DNA of 64,000 nt from Bifiguratus adelaidae (taxonomy: Eukaryota > Mucoromycota > Endogonomycetes > Endogonales), in the NCBI GenBank assembly GCA_002261195.1, contig MVBO01000006.1, positions 254,458-318,457 on the forward strand. Direction: 5' to 3'. The notes beneath the pieces are model-generated. The model was not told the origin of the DNA. It ran no database searches and saw nothing but the letters and a program-made list of their open reading frames with translations. This document shows, piece after piece, positions 33,361 to 45,886 of this stretch (the first letter of the stretch is position 1; each line of letters opens with the position of its first letter). Made by a program: the position numbers and the translations under genes.

Positions 33361-36300
33361 CTATTCGACCGGCATGTCAGTGTCGGGCACTTTCTGTTTC
33401 TTGGTGGGAGTGAATGCTGCGCTCGTGGTAGTGGACATTTCTGAGTCGGTAATATCTGAGGAAGAAAGATCGTCGTCGCTTCCATATTCGCGAGCACGCT
33501 TGTGCCCGTGTCCAGCATGTTCGGGCGCCAAGGGGTGCAGCGGATGGGGAGCGTGATGGTGGTGGGAAGAGTCTCTATGATGAGAATGACCATGACGATG
33601 ATGATGCTTGCGGTCGATGTCGCGGTGCATTTTCATTCGTTCGCTGGCAGCATTTAAAATGTCATCCGTGTCATCACCACTGTCAATATCCTCCATCATT
33701 GACTGCTCCGTGCTCTCATCGAAGTCATGATGCTTATGGGGTAGTTTCAATTTGATTTTCAGCGCATTGTCGTTGCGACGACTGCTAGGACGTTTTGTCT
33801 TCGGAGCGTCACCTGCAGAGCCACCATACTTTTCTGCCATTCTACGTGCTTGAGCCGCGCGCTTCTTGGATATCGGTTTCGGATGAAGTACGAGATCCGT
33901 CAGGGTTTGAACACGGCGATTAATGACCAGATCCTTGGGAAAAGCGAATTCTTCATCTGCTTTGGCAATCAATTGTTCTTCCTCGAGTTCTGGCTCCTCC
34001 TCCTTAATTCTCTGGATGATAGAGTCGCGGATGCTCTTGAATGGGAATTCTTCGTCCTGGATAATGAGATCATGACGGTTGTAACCGTGTCTACAAATGG
34101 CTTGTAGAAAAGCGACATCGTGCTCCGGGACCATCCACCATCTATGGAGCGAAAACATCAATCACCGATACCATACCTTGCATATCAACTTACTGCGGAA
34201 GGCCAGATGTTTTGCGTGCTACCGACAAGTTGCTTTCTAAATCCGGAGAGGTCAAGACTTGTTCTCTGATAACCTTCATCTGCTCCACCCTTTTAAGGAT
34301 GCGCTTCGCCTTGTCGAGAGCCATAACTTCGTCGCGCTCGTCGTCTACATCCCCATCGCCGTCGCCGTTGGCTTCAGGTGGTGGAGAGTAAGCCGCATTA
34401 TCAGGGCTACCGTTACGGCTCGCACTATGATCCAGGTTTTCTTCTTCTTTCTCCTTTGCCTTATCGGTCTTGCTTTTACCGGCGCGTTGGACAGCCTCTT
34501 CTGCCGCCAACATCATGTCATCGTAATAAGCGTCCATTGACTCATCAGTCTTGCTTGTAAGGTTAGCCAAATCCTTGAAGCGATCCCAATAGATTTTGGG
34601 GTCACCTGGACGTGTCTCGACACCAAAAGATGTAATGACACGGAAGAAATCGCTGCGATTCTTCTTTGACCATCGATTGGATGCGTCCTGAACTTTCTGA
34701 CGTTGCCTTTCAGCAAGTCGGATTTCCTTTTGTCTCTGTCGCTCCACGCGCAGCTGCTCTTTTTGCTTTTCCTTCTGAGCGCTCTTCATCTTGCGAGACT
34801 GCAGAGCCTCCTGTCTTTGGAACGCTGCAATAACGCGACGAAGACGTATTCCGATATCGGCTTTGCTTGGCCAAAGGAGAACCTGCCCGATCCAACGAAT
34901 TAGCTTGATGCATACATCATAGAAGCACATGCAACTTACAGGTTCTCCATTCTCAGTCTTTGCGGCTTCCTTTTTCTCATCGACAGACATTGCCTCACTT
35001 GGCTGCTCGCCATCCGTTTTCTGGAGTGAGTCTGAATCGTCGGGCTTGGCCTCTACATCTGCTGCATCTTTAACAGTCTCGTGGGAATCGTTTTCTGGCT
35101 TGATTCCGCTCTTTGCAGGCTCGTCAAGCTCCATCTTCGTTGGTTTCATATCCTGAGAGTCGTCTGTTAGTCCCTCGTTGACAGGCGATATCTCTTCCGG
35201 TTTTATGGCCGAGCCATTCTCGTCTGGAGTAGCAGTCTGTTCAATCTCCTCTTCGGTCTCCTCCTTGATGGCATTCCCGCTCTTCTGCCCTTTGCCTTGC
35301 TTTGCTGGAGCCGGCTCATCTTCATCTAGGTTACCGGCTGCGCTGTCATCAAAGTGTCGTCCATAGAAGCAGAATTCGGGATCATTACGCATCAAGGTAT
35401 ATCTAGACAAACGATCATTAGCTTCAATCAGGCATACAGGAGTGCTTTGTCTAACTTACTGTTGATATCCATATTTGCATATGCTTAACAAAAGGTCGCG
35501 ATCTTCATCAGGGCCCCACCAATCAGCCGGTGGTTGTCCAGCAATCTTTGGTACCTGTAATGCCTTTGCTTCTTCCCAATCGGATGGTACAATCTTGTCG
35601 CGGATCAGATATAACATTTGAATACGTAGGAGGATGTTTCGACCTTTTCTGACCAAATGATCTGCGTACTCAGGTCCAGCGTTAATCAAGAAGCTTCGAT
35701 ACTCGGCAATCTGCCGTTTGTTGGCGCCAACATATGGGATTGTCAGGTCGTTAGGATCCTCATCCGGATCGTCTGCCATGGCATTGCTGATATCCTGTAC
35801 CAGCTTGCAATCTTCCTCGGTCCCGGTTTCCGCAGTATGCCATATCAATCGTATCAGTGCCCGTGTCACAGCCTTGAGATCTTTTTCGCTTCTTCGTGAG
35901 AAGTACGGGCTCATCTGGTCCCATCGGCCGTATCCAAACATCATCAGACGTCGTTCATATCGGGTCTTTTCAGAGATTGTCCACAACTGCGTGATCTCAC
36001 CCCTACGTTTCGACTTGTCTTGACCGCCGAAGGTGTCTGTGTCATCGTCGTCGGACAATTCGGAGTAATTGTCACCGTCTGGCTTAATGCCGAATTTCTG
36101 GACCTGACGTCTTTGTCGTGGCTGATACATGATCAGGTTGTGATCGTCATCCAGAGACGTATCAATGGCCGCCTTCTCCGCCCATTTATCCCAAAAGTCA
36201 GGATCGTCAAGTTCAATGTCATTATCCGCCGATGCTGCAAATGTGGCTTTGGAAAAGACGTTGCCCTTGTCGTTGCCTTCATGCGTGATGACACGTGAGC

Positions 36301-39176
36301 GTCTCTCCAGGATTTGATCAATATCTTCCGCCACAAAGTTGTCACTAGCTTCTTCATCAAGCATGGCACCGTAGGCTCCCTTCTTGAGAAGATCCTCGAT
36401 GGCCTTCTTTGAGAGACCACTTCGGCTGGGAGCAGCAGCTTCGTCGTCGTTCATCGATGAGTTAACATCCATTTTCTGCATGACAGCTTGATCCAATCCG
36501 AGCTTCATGCCAGCGCGGTCAAACATTTCCTTTTCGTACGTATTGCGACAGATGAGACGATAGATCTGGACAGCTTTGGTCTGACCGATACGATGACACC
36601 GTGCTTGAGCTTGCAAGTCGTTTTGAGGATTCCAGTCACTGTCAAAGATGATGCAAGTATCGGCGGCTGTAAGATTGATGCCAACACCACCAGCGCGAGT
36701 ACACAACAAAAACACAAAAGCTTGTGGGATCGGCATTGTGTTGAATCGATCGATCGCAGCTTGGCGCAGATCTCCTCTCACACCACCATCAATCCGCTCG
36801 TGCGCATATCTTCTCCCTTTGAGGTAGTCCGACAGAATATCTAGGCAGGTAGTAAATTGTGAGAAGATAAGCACCTTGTGGCCACCGTCCATCAGTTTTT
36901 TCAAGAGCTTGTCGATTAGGACAAGCTTTCCTGATGATTGAATCAGGCAGTTGAAATAGTCCTCCGGTGTTTTGGCATGTCTTTCATGTGTAATCACCTC
37001 CTCCGCACCTTGCAAAAGATACGGGTGAATACAGCATTTTCGAAGTTGCATCATGATGTTGTTGAGTTGCGGCACTTGCTTATTTGTTTTCTGGCCTTTG
37101 CGGAGGAACGAGAAGTTCTTCTCAAGAATAGCACGATACCATCGCTTCTGTGCAGCCGTAAGCTCTACCTCAATGACAGTTTCTTCCTTGACGGGAATGG
37201 TCTTCTCAACATCTTCCTTGAAACGTCGAAGCATGATAGGCTTCAACAAGGCTTGAAGTTTTTCGACTTCGGCGGATGTGCGTAGATTGCCATACTCTCG
37301 AATGAAGCCTTGTTCGTCATTGAATCGATCTGGTTGCATAAAACTGAGCAAACTGTACAACTCTTCCACGTTGTTCTGAATGGGCGTTCCGGTGAGCAAA
37401 AGCTTATGTTCAATGCCGAATTGCCGAAGCACGTCCACGACTTTCGACTTTGTGTTCTTCAAGCGATGTGCCTCGTCGAAGATGGCCACTCGCCACGGTA
37501 TCGGCCGAAGGTCATCTTGACCAGCCTGAGCCATCTCGTAAGTGGTGATGAGAACATCGAATTTGCACATATTTGGAATGGGATTGCCATCTGCGTCCTT
37601 GTAAAAGAACTCTGTTTCAACAATGAGCTCTCGTGAGGTGGTGCTTCCACGATAATCAACAACATTCATGCCAGTCCACGCTAGGAAAGCTCTTTCCCAA
37701 TGAGGAATAGTCGATAGCGGAGCAACCACAAGAAACGGACCACGGATGTTGAGCTTGTAATACAACTCGTTGAGAAAGGCCACTGACTGTACAGTCTTGC
37801 CGAGACCCATCTCATCCGCCAGAATGGACGAGCGATAGTTGTAGTAACAAAACATGAGCCAATTGAGACCTTCAAGTTGATACGAACGTAGTTCGTTGCC
37901 GTATTTGAACTTTGGCGATTCCGTCAAGCTTGTGAAGGAGAATGGTTGCGGTCGCGGATAATAGCGTTCCTTCGCTGCCGGTATTTCTCTCCGCTTATGA
38001 AACTCTTCAATCTTATCGGCGTCGAGCGCTTCAACGTCCTCAGCCTTGTCCCAGGTGCTGTTTTCATAGGGCAAAGTGTTCCACTTTACCAGGTAATAGA
38101 CAACAGGCTCGCCATTATCCGGATCCGGTGCTTCTCCTTCATCAATGATTCGGTCAATCTTGAGCGCCTCGCTAAAGTCTTCGCCTTGGTTGCCATCGGC
38201 GTGGAACCGTTGCATGTATCGCTTGACTCGGTTCTTGCCCAAGTGTTCGGCTTCCAATTCTTTTCGAGAAACCCACCGAGCATTGTGGAAACTCATGTGT
38301 TTATACTTGACAAGCAGCTCTTCACGGTTGCCTTGTTCAGGGTTTTGACGCCAATTCAAGATGCGCTCGAATTCATATGAGCCCATGGGTATGACCACTG
38401 GTCCTTCGTCTTCTTCGGCATCCTCTTGCGGAGTGGCTGTGCCTCGGGTAGACGAGCCACCCTTTCGCTTGCCCTTCTTGCGCCTTGAGGAAGTATCACT
38501 GAAGTCATCTGACTCTGAAAACTCGTCTGATGGATCAGACAACGCATCCAGAATTTCATCGATATCGTCTTCCTCCTCATCATCGTATTTCTTTTTAGCT
38601 GCACTTCGTTTGGGAGCGCGTCTAGTGGGTGTTGGCGCGGAATCGGTCCGATTGATCATCCGGAACCCTGCAGCCTGACCTGGTGCAGCCCGTAGAGGCT
38701 CTTGGATGCGGAATTGAAATTGTTGAGGAAGGGGCTGCATGTATCTTGGCGGATAAGGATGTCCATGACCGTTCATTTGGTAGCCTGGCGGCATAGGGTA
38801 GCCACCCGGAGGTCTATATTGCTTGGGCGCAAAGTTTGCTGGGATTTCATAGTGTGGTTGCGGAGGATGATGCGTGTATTGCTGCGGGATGGGTGATGCA
38901 TATGCTTGCTGAGGGTATGATTGTGGTGGCATGGGATGAGGACTACCGTAAGCGTGTTGGGGATATCCCATGTAGGCTTGACTCATCATTACCGGATGTG
39001 GCTCTCCTTGAGGCGGTAGTTGTTGTCCGGGATATGGTTGCTGATAGTTCGGATGTCCTACAAAGTTGAAAGGATGCATGTTCTATGAGAAAAGACGTCA
39101 GTAAACAGCTTCAAGGCACCAACTCCACGCGTCTGTGCCAGCAGACACGGCTCCTGCGCAATACACTCACCTCCAT
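33361..39176 (-). CDS. CHD-type chromatin remodeller, CHD6-9/Kismet-like
   Basis: An ATP-dependent nucleosome remodeller. Five exons (39171-39176, 35460-39082, 34940-35402, 34194-34882, 33361-34141) give about 1853 residues; the first exon is only ATG GAG. Order: a Pro/Gln/Tyr-rich N-terminus, tandem chromodomains (YEFERILNWR...; VVYYLVKWNTLPYENSTW), then the SNF2 ATPase with SSILADEMGLGKTVQS (Walker A), IFDEAHRLKN (DEAH), LLLTGTPIQNN, CTRAGGVGINLTAADT and QAQARCHRIGQ. The C-terminal part (LLWPSKADIGIRLRRVIAAF, SDFFRVITSFGVE, WDRFKDLANLTSKTDESM, PQWWMVPEHDVAFL with HGYNRHDLI) resembles the region after the helicase in CHD6-9, not Chd1. A His-rich stretch and an acidic tail close the protein. 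It converges on the BRCA1-like gene, with 92 bp between stops. Confidence 0.88.
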
Positions 39177-40048
39177 AGTAGCTATAACGTCGTAATCCAA
39201 CCTTGGCTATCTGTGATTACAAAACGACGCAACTCTGAAAGCACTGCAAGCACCGTCGTGAGCGCGAGTCTAACCCATGGCCCTTGCGGCGCTGTGGCAA
39301 GACCATCCGAATGGTCAGCTGCCCCTCGTCTGCACCGTTACTCACCTCTCAACTCGACCCTAGTATGGATCTTGACACCTCGTCGACCACAATGACTTGC
39401 ACCTCTGTCAATCTACACCAGCATCCACTCAAGTAAGGGAAAGGGGTGCAACTCGTGTTGTTTATTTACTGTCCCCTGTTCTCTCTTTTTGTGTTATTGA
39501 TGCGGCTCTTCTTTCGGACTCGCCTCCGTTCACTGGAGGAAGCTGGAGCAGTGATTGGAAAGTTACGAACGTTTGGAGAGTTGCTGGACTACAAGTTTAT
39601 ACGCGTAAGTGTTATGGATGGGTATGGAACGCCGCGCTCGCTCATGAGGCAAAACTAGTGTCCAGAAACGAAGCGGTATTTAGGTCATGGATTTGCCTCC
39701 TACAAGCCATCGCCAAGTGTTCAAGAGGCCTTGGTGACCAAGTTTCATACTTTTCGCTATACGAGGAATGGTCCAACGGTGCAACTCAAACTGGAACGGT
39801 CCAGTGAGCGTGAGTGTCGATGCTCCGCAACCTTGCTCTCACTCCATCCCTCACAAATTTTTGTTAGTGGAAGGCAAAAAGGGAAAACTGCGCTTTACAG
39901 GATTTCTCAATTGATGGACAAGAGGCAAAGGAGGCATGACTAGTCTAATGCAATGTGCAACGCTTGCACGACCGTACCAAAAGGCAGTAGTCCAATCGTT
40001 GACTCTATCCTTCGGTTTTATTACGATTAGCTTCCGGTGTCGGTACAA
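39177..40048. other. intergenic region with a possible small plus-strand gene
   Basis: About 870 bp between the CHD start and the threonine deaminase stop. On the plus strand, pieces look coding: EEAGAVIGKLRTFGELLDYKFIR, then after a canonical 81-nt GT-AG intron (39604-39684) VMDLPPTSHRQVFKR, then in another frame VTKFHTFRYTRNGPTVQLKLE. The first piece vaguely resembles the start of a fungal RNA-recognition domain. The frames do not join cleanly and I cannot name a product. Confidence 0.3.
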
Positions 40049-42025
40049 TTACTTGAGAAAGATTTTGTACACAAAGTTGTCCGTCTCCTCGACCCAAGAA
40101 TAGTTGATGTCTTTCAGAAAGGCAGCAAAGCTATCATTGTCCTCTGGGGGCACTTGTATGCCCACAAGCGCCTTACCCATATCTAGAAAGGTAGTTGGTG
40201 AGGAGAACAAGACGTTTGCGAATGTAGACATACCATCGCCATGATTACGGTAATGAAAGAGCGATACATTCCACCCAGATTGCATTCCTCTGAGAAACTT
40301 AGATAAGGCACCTGGTCGCTCCGGGAATTCTACACATCGCCAAAGTTTTGAGTGAGCTGCTTTGCAAACAAGTTGAACGACTTACCGAATCGGAATAACC
40401 GCTCATTCTCGACACTGGATCGGCCACCGACCATATATCTTGCATGCGTCTTGGCCATTTCGTTATCTGATAAATCCCAGGCCTCCATGCCGTCTTGCTG
40501 GAGTGCTTTTATGACTTGCGGTACATCTTTTTCGACATGGGAGACTTTGAAGGATGTATAAATATAGGCTTTCTCAGGGTCGCCATAGCGATAAGAGAAT
40601 TCTGTGATGGCACCACGGTCGATGATATGGTTTAACATTTTCATGAACCTAGGGACAGCGATCAGCTCACGTTCCAACAACTCGGATGGACTTACGATCC
40701 TGGTCGTTCAGGAATAATGACGCTCATGAATGCCTCCGTGTGCTCACCTAATTCAGCACGCTCGGCCACAAAACGAAGCCGGTCAAAATTCATGTTGGCC
40801 CCGGAAAGCACGCTCACAAAGGCACCCTTATCCTTTTCCTCTGGATGCAACTGCAAGTATTTCTTCAAACCAGCCATGGAAAGTGCTCCTGCTGGTTCTG
40901 TAATCGATCTCGTATCTGAAGCAAGCAACATTAGACTCTCAAACTATTGCATCCACAGGACCAAATTACATACCTTCAAACACATCCTTGATGGCCGCGC
41001 AAATCTCATCATTAGTCACCTCGATCATCTCATCCACAAATTCCATAGCGAGCTTGAAGCATTCTTCGCCCACGAGACGTACGGCAGCGCCATCTGCAAA
41101 TAGGCCGACTTCCTTGAGCTCTTGACGGGACTTGCCTTCTAAACTGACGGTCATGGCATTCGCATCAATGGTCTCAACGCCAATGATCTTGATATGTGGT
41201 GCTATCCTCTTGACATAACTTCCAATGCCTGCTATCAAGCCGCCTCCACCGACGCAGCAAAAGATGGCTCGAATATCCTTGAGATTCCACTGACGCAGAA
41301 TCTCAACTCCAATGGTGCCTTGACCAGCAATGACATAGGGATGATCAAAGGGTGGAATGTTGGTATATCCATGCAAGGCCGCCAGCCGGGCACACTCTTG
41401 CTTGGCGGCATCGAAGTCGTCCCCGTATAATACGACTTCCCCACCGAGACGTTTAACATTTTGCCATTTGATCCTCGGAGTTGCTAAAGGCATCACAATG
41501 ACAGCCTTGATACCCAAATGTTTTGCAGCCATAGCCACTCCCTGGGCATGGTTTCCTGTAGGATCAGTCAGAATCGATGCATGGCATGTATACGTATCAC
41601 TCACCAGCCGAACATGCAATCACACCTGCCGCCTTCTCCTTGTCCGACAAGTTGACCATGCGGTTATATGCACCTCGAATCTTGAAGGAAAACACTGGCA
41701 GCAAGTCTTCCCGCTTCATGAGTACTGTGGCGCCAAACCGGCTAGACAAGTTGTGAGCTTGTTGCAACGGCGTCTGCTCGATGATGTCGTAGACGCGTGC
41801 GGTAAGAATGAGTTGCAGGTAATCGGGACGCTGCAATTCATCACTACTGTCTCCATGGCTTGCCTGGTATTCCAGGTGTGGGTTGGGTGAATGCGTCACC
41901 GTCTCCAGCAGTGCCCCGCCAGCAGGATAGTTCATTAGATCAAGATAGAAACAGAGACACAAAAAGATCAAATTTCGGTGACTCAAAAAGATGGAAATGG
42001 GTCGTGCGCTTGATTGCATGTGCAT
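40049..42025 (-). CDS. ILV1: threonine deaminase (threonine ammonia-lyase, biosynthetic)
   Basis: Ilv1 converts threonine to 2-oxobutanoate and ammonia with PLP, the first step of isoleucine synthesis, in mitochondria. Six exons (41605-42025, 40974-41555, 40696-40915, 40386-40648, 40234-40329, 40049-40182) give up to 571 residues. The PLP-lysine motif is [13 protein letters not shown], followed by [11 protein letters not shown], the glycine loop VGGGGLIAG and [13 protein letters not shown]. Two C-terminal ACT-like regulatory domains ([28 protein letters not shown] with [18 protein letters not shown]) predict isoleucine feedback inhibition. The start is uncertain: Met at 42025 gives a leader with Arg and hydrophobic residues, and Met at 41935 is the alternative. 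Introns are 47-58 nt. Confidence 0.93.
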
Positions 42026-42150
42026 TCAATGCATTGTGTGAGAGAGTATCTGCAGGTATCCTCACGTGCGGATCCGATGCATCTCCTTGAACCGCCCCCC
42101 TTCGATTCGTCCCTTAGCCCTGAAACAGGGTACAATTGCTTATTTCGCAA

Positions 42151-43132
42151 ATGATGGTATGCTCTGTTTCTTACATGATACGGGCCATTCTATACGTGTT
42201 TATCAGTCTCGCTTCATTAAGCAGCGCAGCATGCTTTGCGGCAAGTGCCATCTACAATACATCGGGACTTGACTTTGCAACTCGAGGATTGACGAGTCAA
42301 TCGCGATTGATTTATCCCGAGTACCCATTTCAAAAGGCCATTGTTCATCCCACAATATTGGCTATGGCAATGATGTGCGCATCCACGGCGGTGGGGCTCT
42401 ACTTTGCCATTCGGAACTTGAGGCAACGAGTGGATTCGGATTTTGCCTTTATCATAGAGCGTTTTATCTCCATTGTTTTAGCTTGCTTTTTGTTGATAGC
42501 TCTCCTGTGGATATCGCGGTCCTCCAACGGCCTTTCAACATGTTGGCATCTGAACAGCTCTATTGGATGCTATCAAGCCGATCCGCTCACTCAACTCATC
42601 GCTCAAGGCGTGCTTCCATCACAGAGCAGTGTGTCGGATCAAATGAGTGCCACGCAATGTCGAGCACTGTGTGGTGATAAAGGAGCGTTCTTCAGCGCTC
42701 TTGCCAATGGTACAGATGTAGGTTCTTGACAACATGGATGGCAATCGCTTATTGATTAATTGATCCTAGTGCCATTGTTCCGTCATTGGGTCTGTTCTCC
42801 AACTTCCCGGTATCTGCAATTTGGCTTGCCTAGGCAACAACCAAGAAACCTGTGGAGGTGGGCAGGCCTACTCGTACTACATTTCACTTGGTATCGCCGA
42901 TGACTTGCTGAATACCTGTCAACTCCTCACCTTCGCGACATTAACGCTCTGTCTTGCTCAAGTTGCCTGGACGATGGTCACGGCGTCATTGATAAAGAGG
43001 CGTCAGCCCATCGCACCTCCAGCTGCGAAGCCGGTTCAAGTCATTCAAGAGGTGATATCCCAACCCCCAGGTCCCCTTCTTTTAACGACATCTTGGACAC
43101 CTAGACGGTCGTCTATAGCCAATACCATATGA
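42151..43132 (+). CDS. WSC-domain membrane protein
   Basis: Two exons (42151-42717, 42770-43132; 52-nt intron) give about 309 residues. There are hydrophobic segments at the N-terminus (AILYVFISLASLSSAACF) and in the middle (ILAMAMMCASTAVGLYF; FISIVLACFLLIALLWI). A Cys-rich WSC domain follows (GCYQAD, ATQCRALCGD, FFSALANGTDCHCS, CNLACLGNNQETCGGGQAYSYY), then another helix (LLTFATLTLCLAQVAW) and a Pro-rich tail. WSC domains bind carbohydrate and occur in cell-wall stress sensors and secreted enzymes. The several helices distinguish it from single-pass Wsc1-type sensors. The start was set at ATG 42151 because the longer frame begins with TTG. Confidence 0.75.
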
Positions 43133-43350
43133 TAACATAAGCGCAAAAGTATTCCATAAAGTTGTGATCAAAAAGCCCGTATGATCGCTTTTTGCCCCAT
43201 TGGAGTGCCGATTTCACGATGATATTCTGCAGCAACATGGCAAGAAGCACGAACGGAATGGCCAATAGAGTCTGCATCTATTCTATCGTTATCCGCAACT
43301 GACATTCAAGCTATCTACAGTCTACCTCTATGTATTGTATTTTGGCTCGT

Positions 43351-44450
43351 CTAAGCAGACTTTGTGGTATCTTGGTAAAAGGGGTAATCGGTGTAGCCTT
43401 CGGCTTCATTGGTATAGAAGGTGGCACGATTGTAAGGGTTGAGGGACAAGTTATTCTCCAATCGGTAAGGAAGATCGGGGTTGGCGATAAAGTGACGTCC
43501 GAAAGCGATCAGGTTGCCAGTCTTATCAGATTGCGCAATGGCGGCCTGGCGATCGTAACCAGCAGCAGAAATGAAAGGTCCTTGCCAGATCTTGCGGAAG
43601 TGATCAAGGTTTTCGTGGTCGGCAACAACACGTTCGGCATTGGACAAGAAGTTGACACGCGCTTCCGTGAAATGAAGGTAGGCGAGGTCTGGATGGTTGT
43701 TCTGCAATTAGGTGGTGATGTATGACCAGGTCTCCACCGCAGTGTCGTCCTTCATGTCTTGAAACTCTGACCAAGGGCTGTAACAAACACCGACACGGTT
43801 GGCGCCGACGGCCTCGACAAGAGCGTCGAGGACCTCAAGGGAGAAGCGAGTTCGGTTGGGGATGGAACCACCGTATTCGTCCGTGCGCTTATTGCTGGAG
43901 GTGTTGATGAATTGGTCGAGGAGATATCCATTGGCGGAGTGCAACTCGACACCATCGAAGCCGGCGGCGATCGCATTCTTGGCAGCCTTCTTGTAGTCCT
44001 CAACGATCTCCTTGATCTCGGGAATGGTCAAGGCGTGAGGGACTTCGTAGGGTTGACCCATGTAGTTGTTGCCGTTGATAGCCACTTCTGAGGCAGAGAC
44101 AGGTTGCTTGCCGCCAATGAAGGCAGACGCCGTAGCACGACTGACATGCCAAAGTTGGGAAAAGATGCGACCGCCCTTGGCGTGTACAGCATCGGTTACC
44201 TTCTTCCAAGCTTGAACTTGCTCCTCATTGTAAATGCCAGGTGCACCAGGGTAGCCGCCGGCAGTCTCAGAGATGAAAGTAGCTTCAGTGATCAAGAGAT
44301 CTCCTGAGAAGCACGTTGACTGTAATACTCAGCCACCAGATCATTGGGAACGTGGTTGGGGCTTCTGAAGCGAGTCAAGGGCGCCATGACGACGCGGTGA
44401 GAGAGCTCGAATTGGCCGACTTTGATGGGTTGGAATAGTTTGGAGGACAT
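43351..44450 (-). pseudogene. old yellow enzyme (NADH:flavin oxidoreductase), broken
   Basis: Old yellow enzymes are FMN-dependent ene-reductases. Nearly the whole family sequence is present: [109 protein letters not shown] and AFGRHFIANPDL. Two lesions disrupt it. A one-base frame change near 44303 lies between QRAS and LITEATF, and an in-frame TAA at 43708-43710 lies between SYITT and LQNNHPDL, where many relatives have a polar residue. No intron can explain either. In addition the usual Arg before SPW is Cys here. Introns would be unusual in this otherwise continuous gene. Confidence 0.78.
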
Positions 44451-45886
44451 GGCGATAGGTAGAATGTTTGGTATGTAACAACCAACGATCGTTGCCTCTC
44501 TATATATTGAATGGATTACGGAATCAACAATTTGGAAGATTTGTAAGCAATCGAAATGCTGCAATTTCATTGGTGGAATTCTAATCGGGTCTCGCGCCAT
44601 GATCTCTCGAAGCTTCTTTTGGGATGGTGTTGTCCTCCAGTAGGGTAAATGTTGCACAGATTGAATTGATCGAGACTATCGAGCGTCCTCACGGAGTACG
44701 TTGAGGTCATTAATTATACTCCGTCTGGGGAGTACTGAGTACTGCTGTTGCAAGAGACTCAAGTAATTCGCTAGCGCATGCAATTCCCAGCTATGACTGA
44801 AGATCCGAACATTTAAGCTGTTCCTCTTTGGTGTTCTTCTTGTAGGTTATAAACCGCAAGGCGAGATGCAGGATTGCAAGAGTATATAGGTCAATTATTG
44901 GAGGTCGATCTGTATGAGCGATCTCCTTTACAATTATTCTATCAGCTTGTTTCAGGGCATGCATCCAGTCCAGGTAGGAAAGGCGATTAATTAGCTTCTT
45001 CCAACATCATGCAGAATCAGGCTTCCTTTGGGACTGCCTCGCCTTCTGGATTGGGGTGGTAACACTCCTTTCATTCGCCCAGTAAGCTGGCCGCAAGATT
45101 TTAATTTTATTTTGAAACTGCCGCCGTTCAGGTGAAAAGGTCGGTCGTTGAAGGATCCTCTGGTAGGTTCTGGTAAATGTTCGTGGAAAAGATGCGCGGG
45201 GGTGGTGCGAACTCATTCATCCCTTCGCGCGCCATTCTTCGTCAAATGAGTCGTCGATGTCTTACGTGATGAAAGGCCAATAAGCCTCAGAACAGTCGGT
45301 TTCTTGGCTGCTCGAATGCCTGGATCTTCGTCATCTTTATGTTCTTCCGTGCCGGTGTTACGCCTTATTTTGCGGCGTATCCAGTTGCCCAATTGACGAA
45401 TGGCAATCGCTTGATGTGTCCCATTGCCTCGCCGAGCGTTTCAGCATCGGTATACAAGTCCTTGGTGGTAATGACTTTCGGGTCCCCGGAGGCTATTATA
45501 GGCGGGTGCATGCTCTTCCGGATCGTTTTTCCCTGATGCTGTACATATCGAATCAAGAATAAGTTCCCCCATAACCTATTTCGTACCAACCCGCCGTGGT
45601 ACAGGGTCCGGCAGGCATGCATAATCAACCCGTTGACCGACTAACCCAGCAAAATCCGGTATGCCAACAACGTGATCGAAAACTGCGCACTAAAGCATCC
45701 AAATCGAGTTGACATTGATGCAAGTCACATGTCATCAGCATGCGTTGTGACTGCCACACGGAGTCCTTTGTAAGCGTCACCGGATTGCCTTTCGTGAGAA
45801 TGTGATGGTGTGAGGATCTGGAACGTTTCAATTGGCGCTAATATAAAAAGGGGGCCAATTCCCCACTCTTCGACTGCATTCTCATC
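44451..45886. other. long intergenic region upstream of catalase
   Basis: About 1.4 kb with no gene I can support. Several short open frames lack any family pattern. The catalase-proximal end carries a TATA-like element; the rest probably holds the divergent promoters of catalase and of the broken old yellow enzyme. Confidence 0.45.
45842..45849 (+). promoter_or_regulatory. TATA box of the catalase gene
   Basis: TATAAAAA lies about 40 bp before the catalase ATG, followed at once by a G-run and GGCCAATT. The short distance implies a very short 5' leader. Confidence 0.5.

Noticed and set aside
45365-45628. Minus-strand frame in the catalase upstream region
   Set aside because: 87 codons with no recognisable motif and no supporting exons; likely chance.
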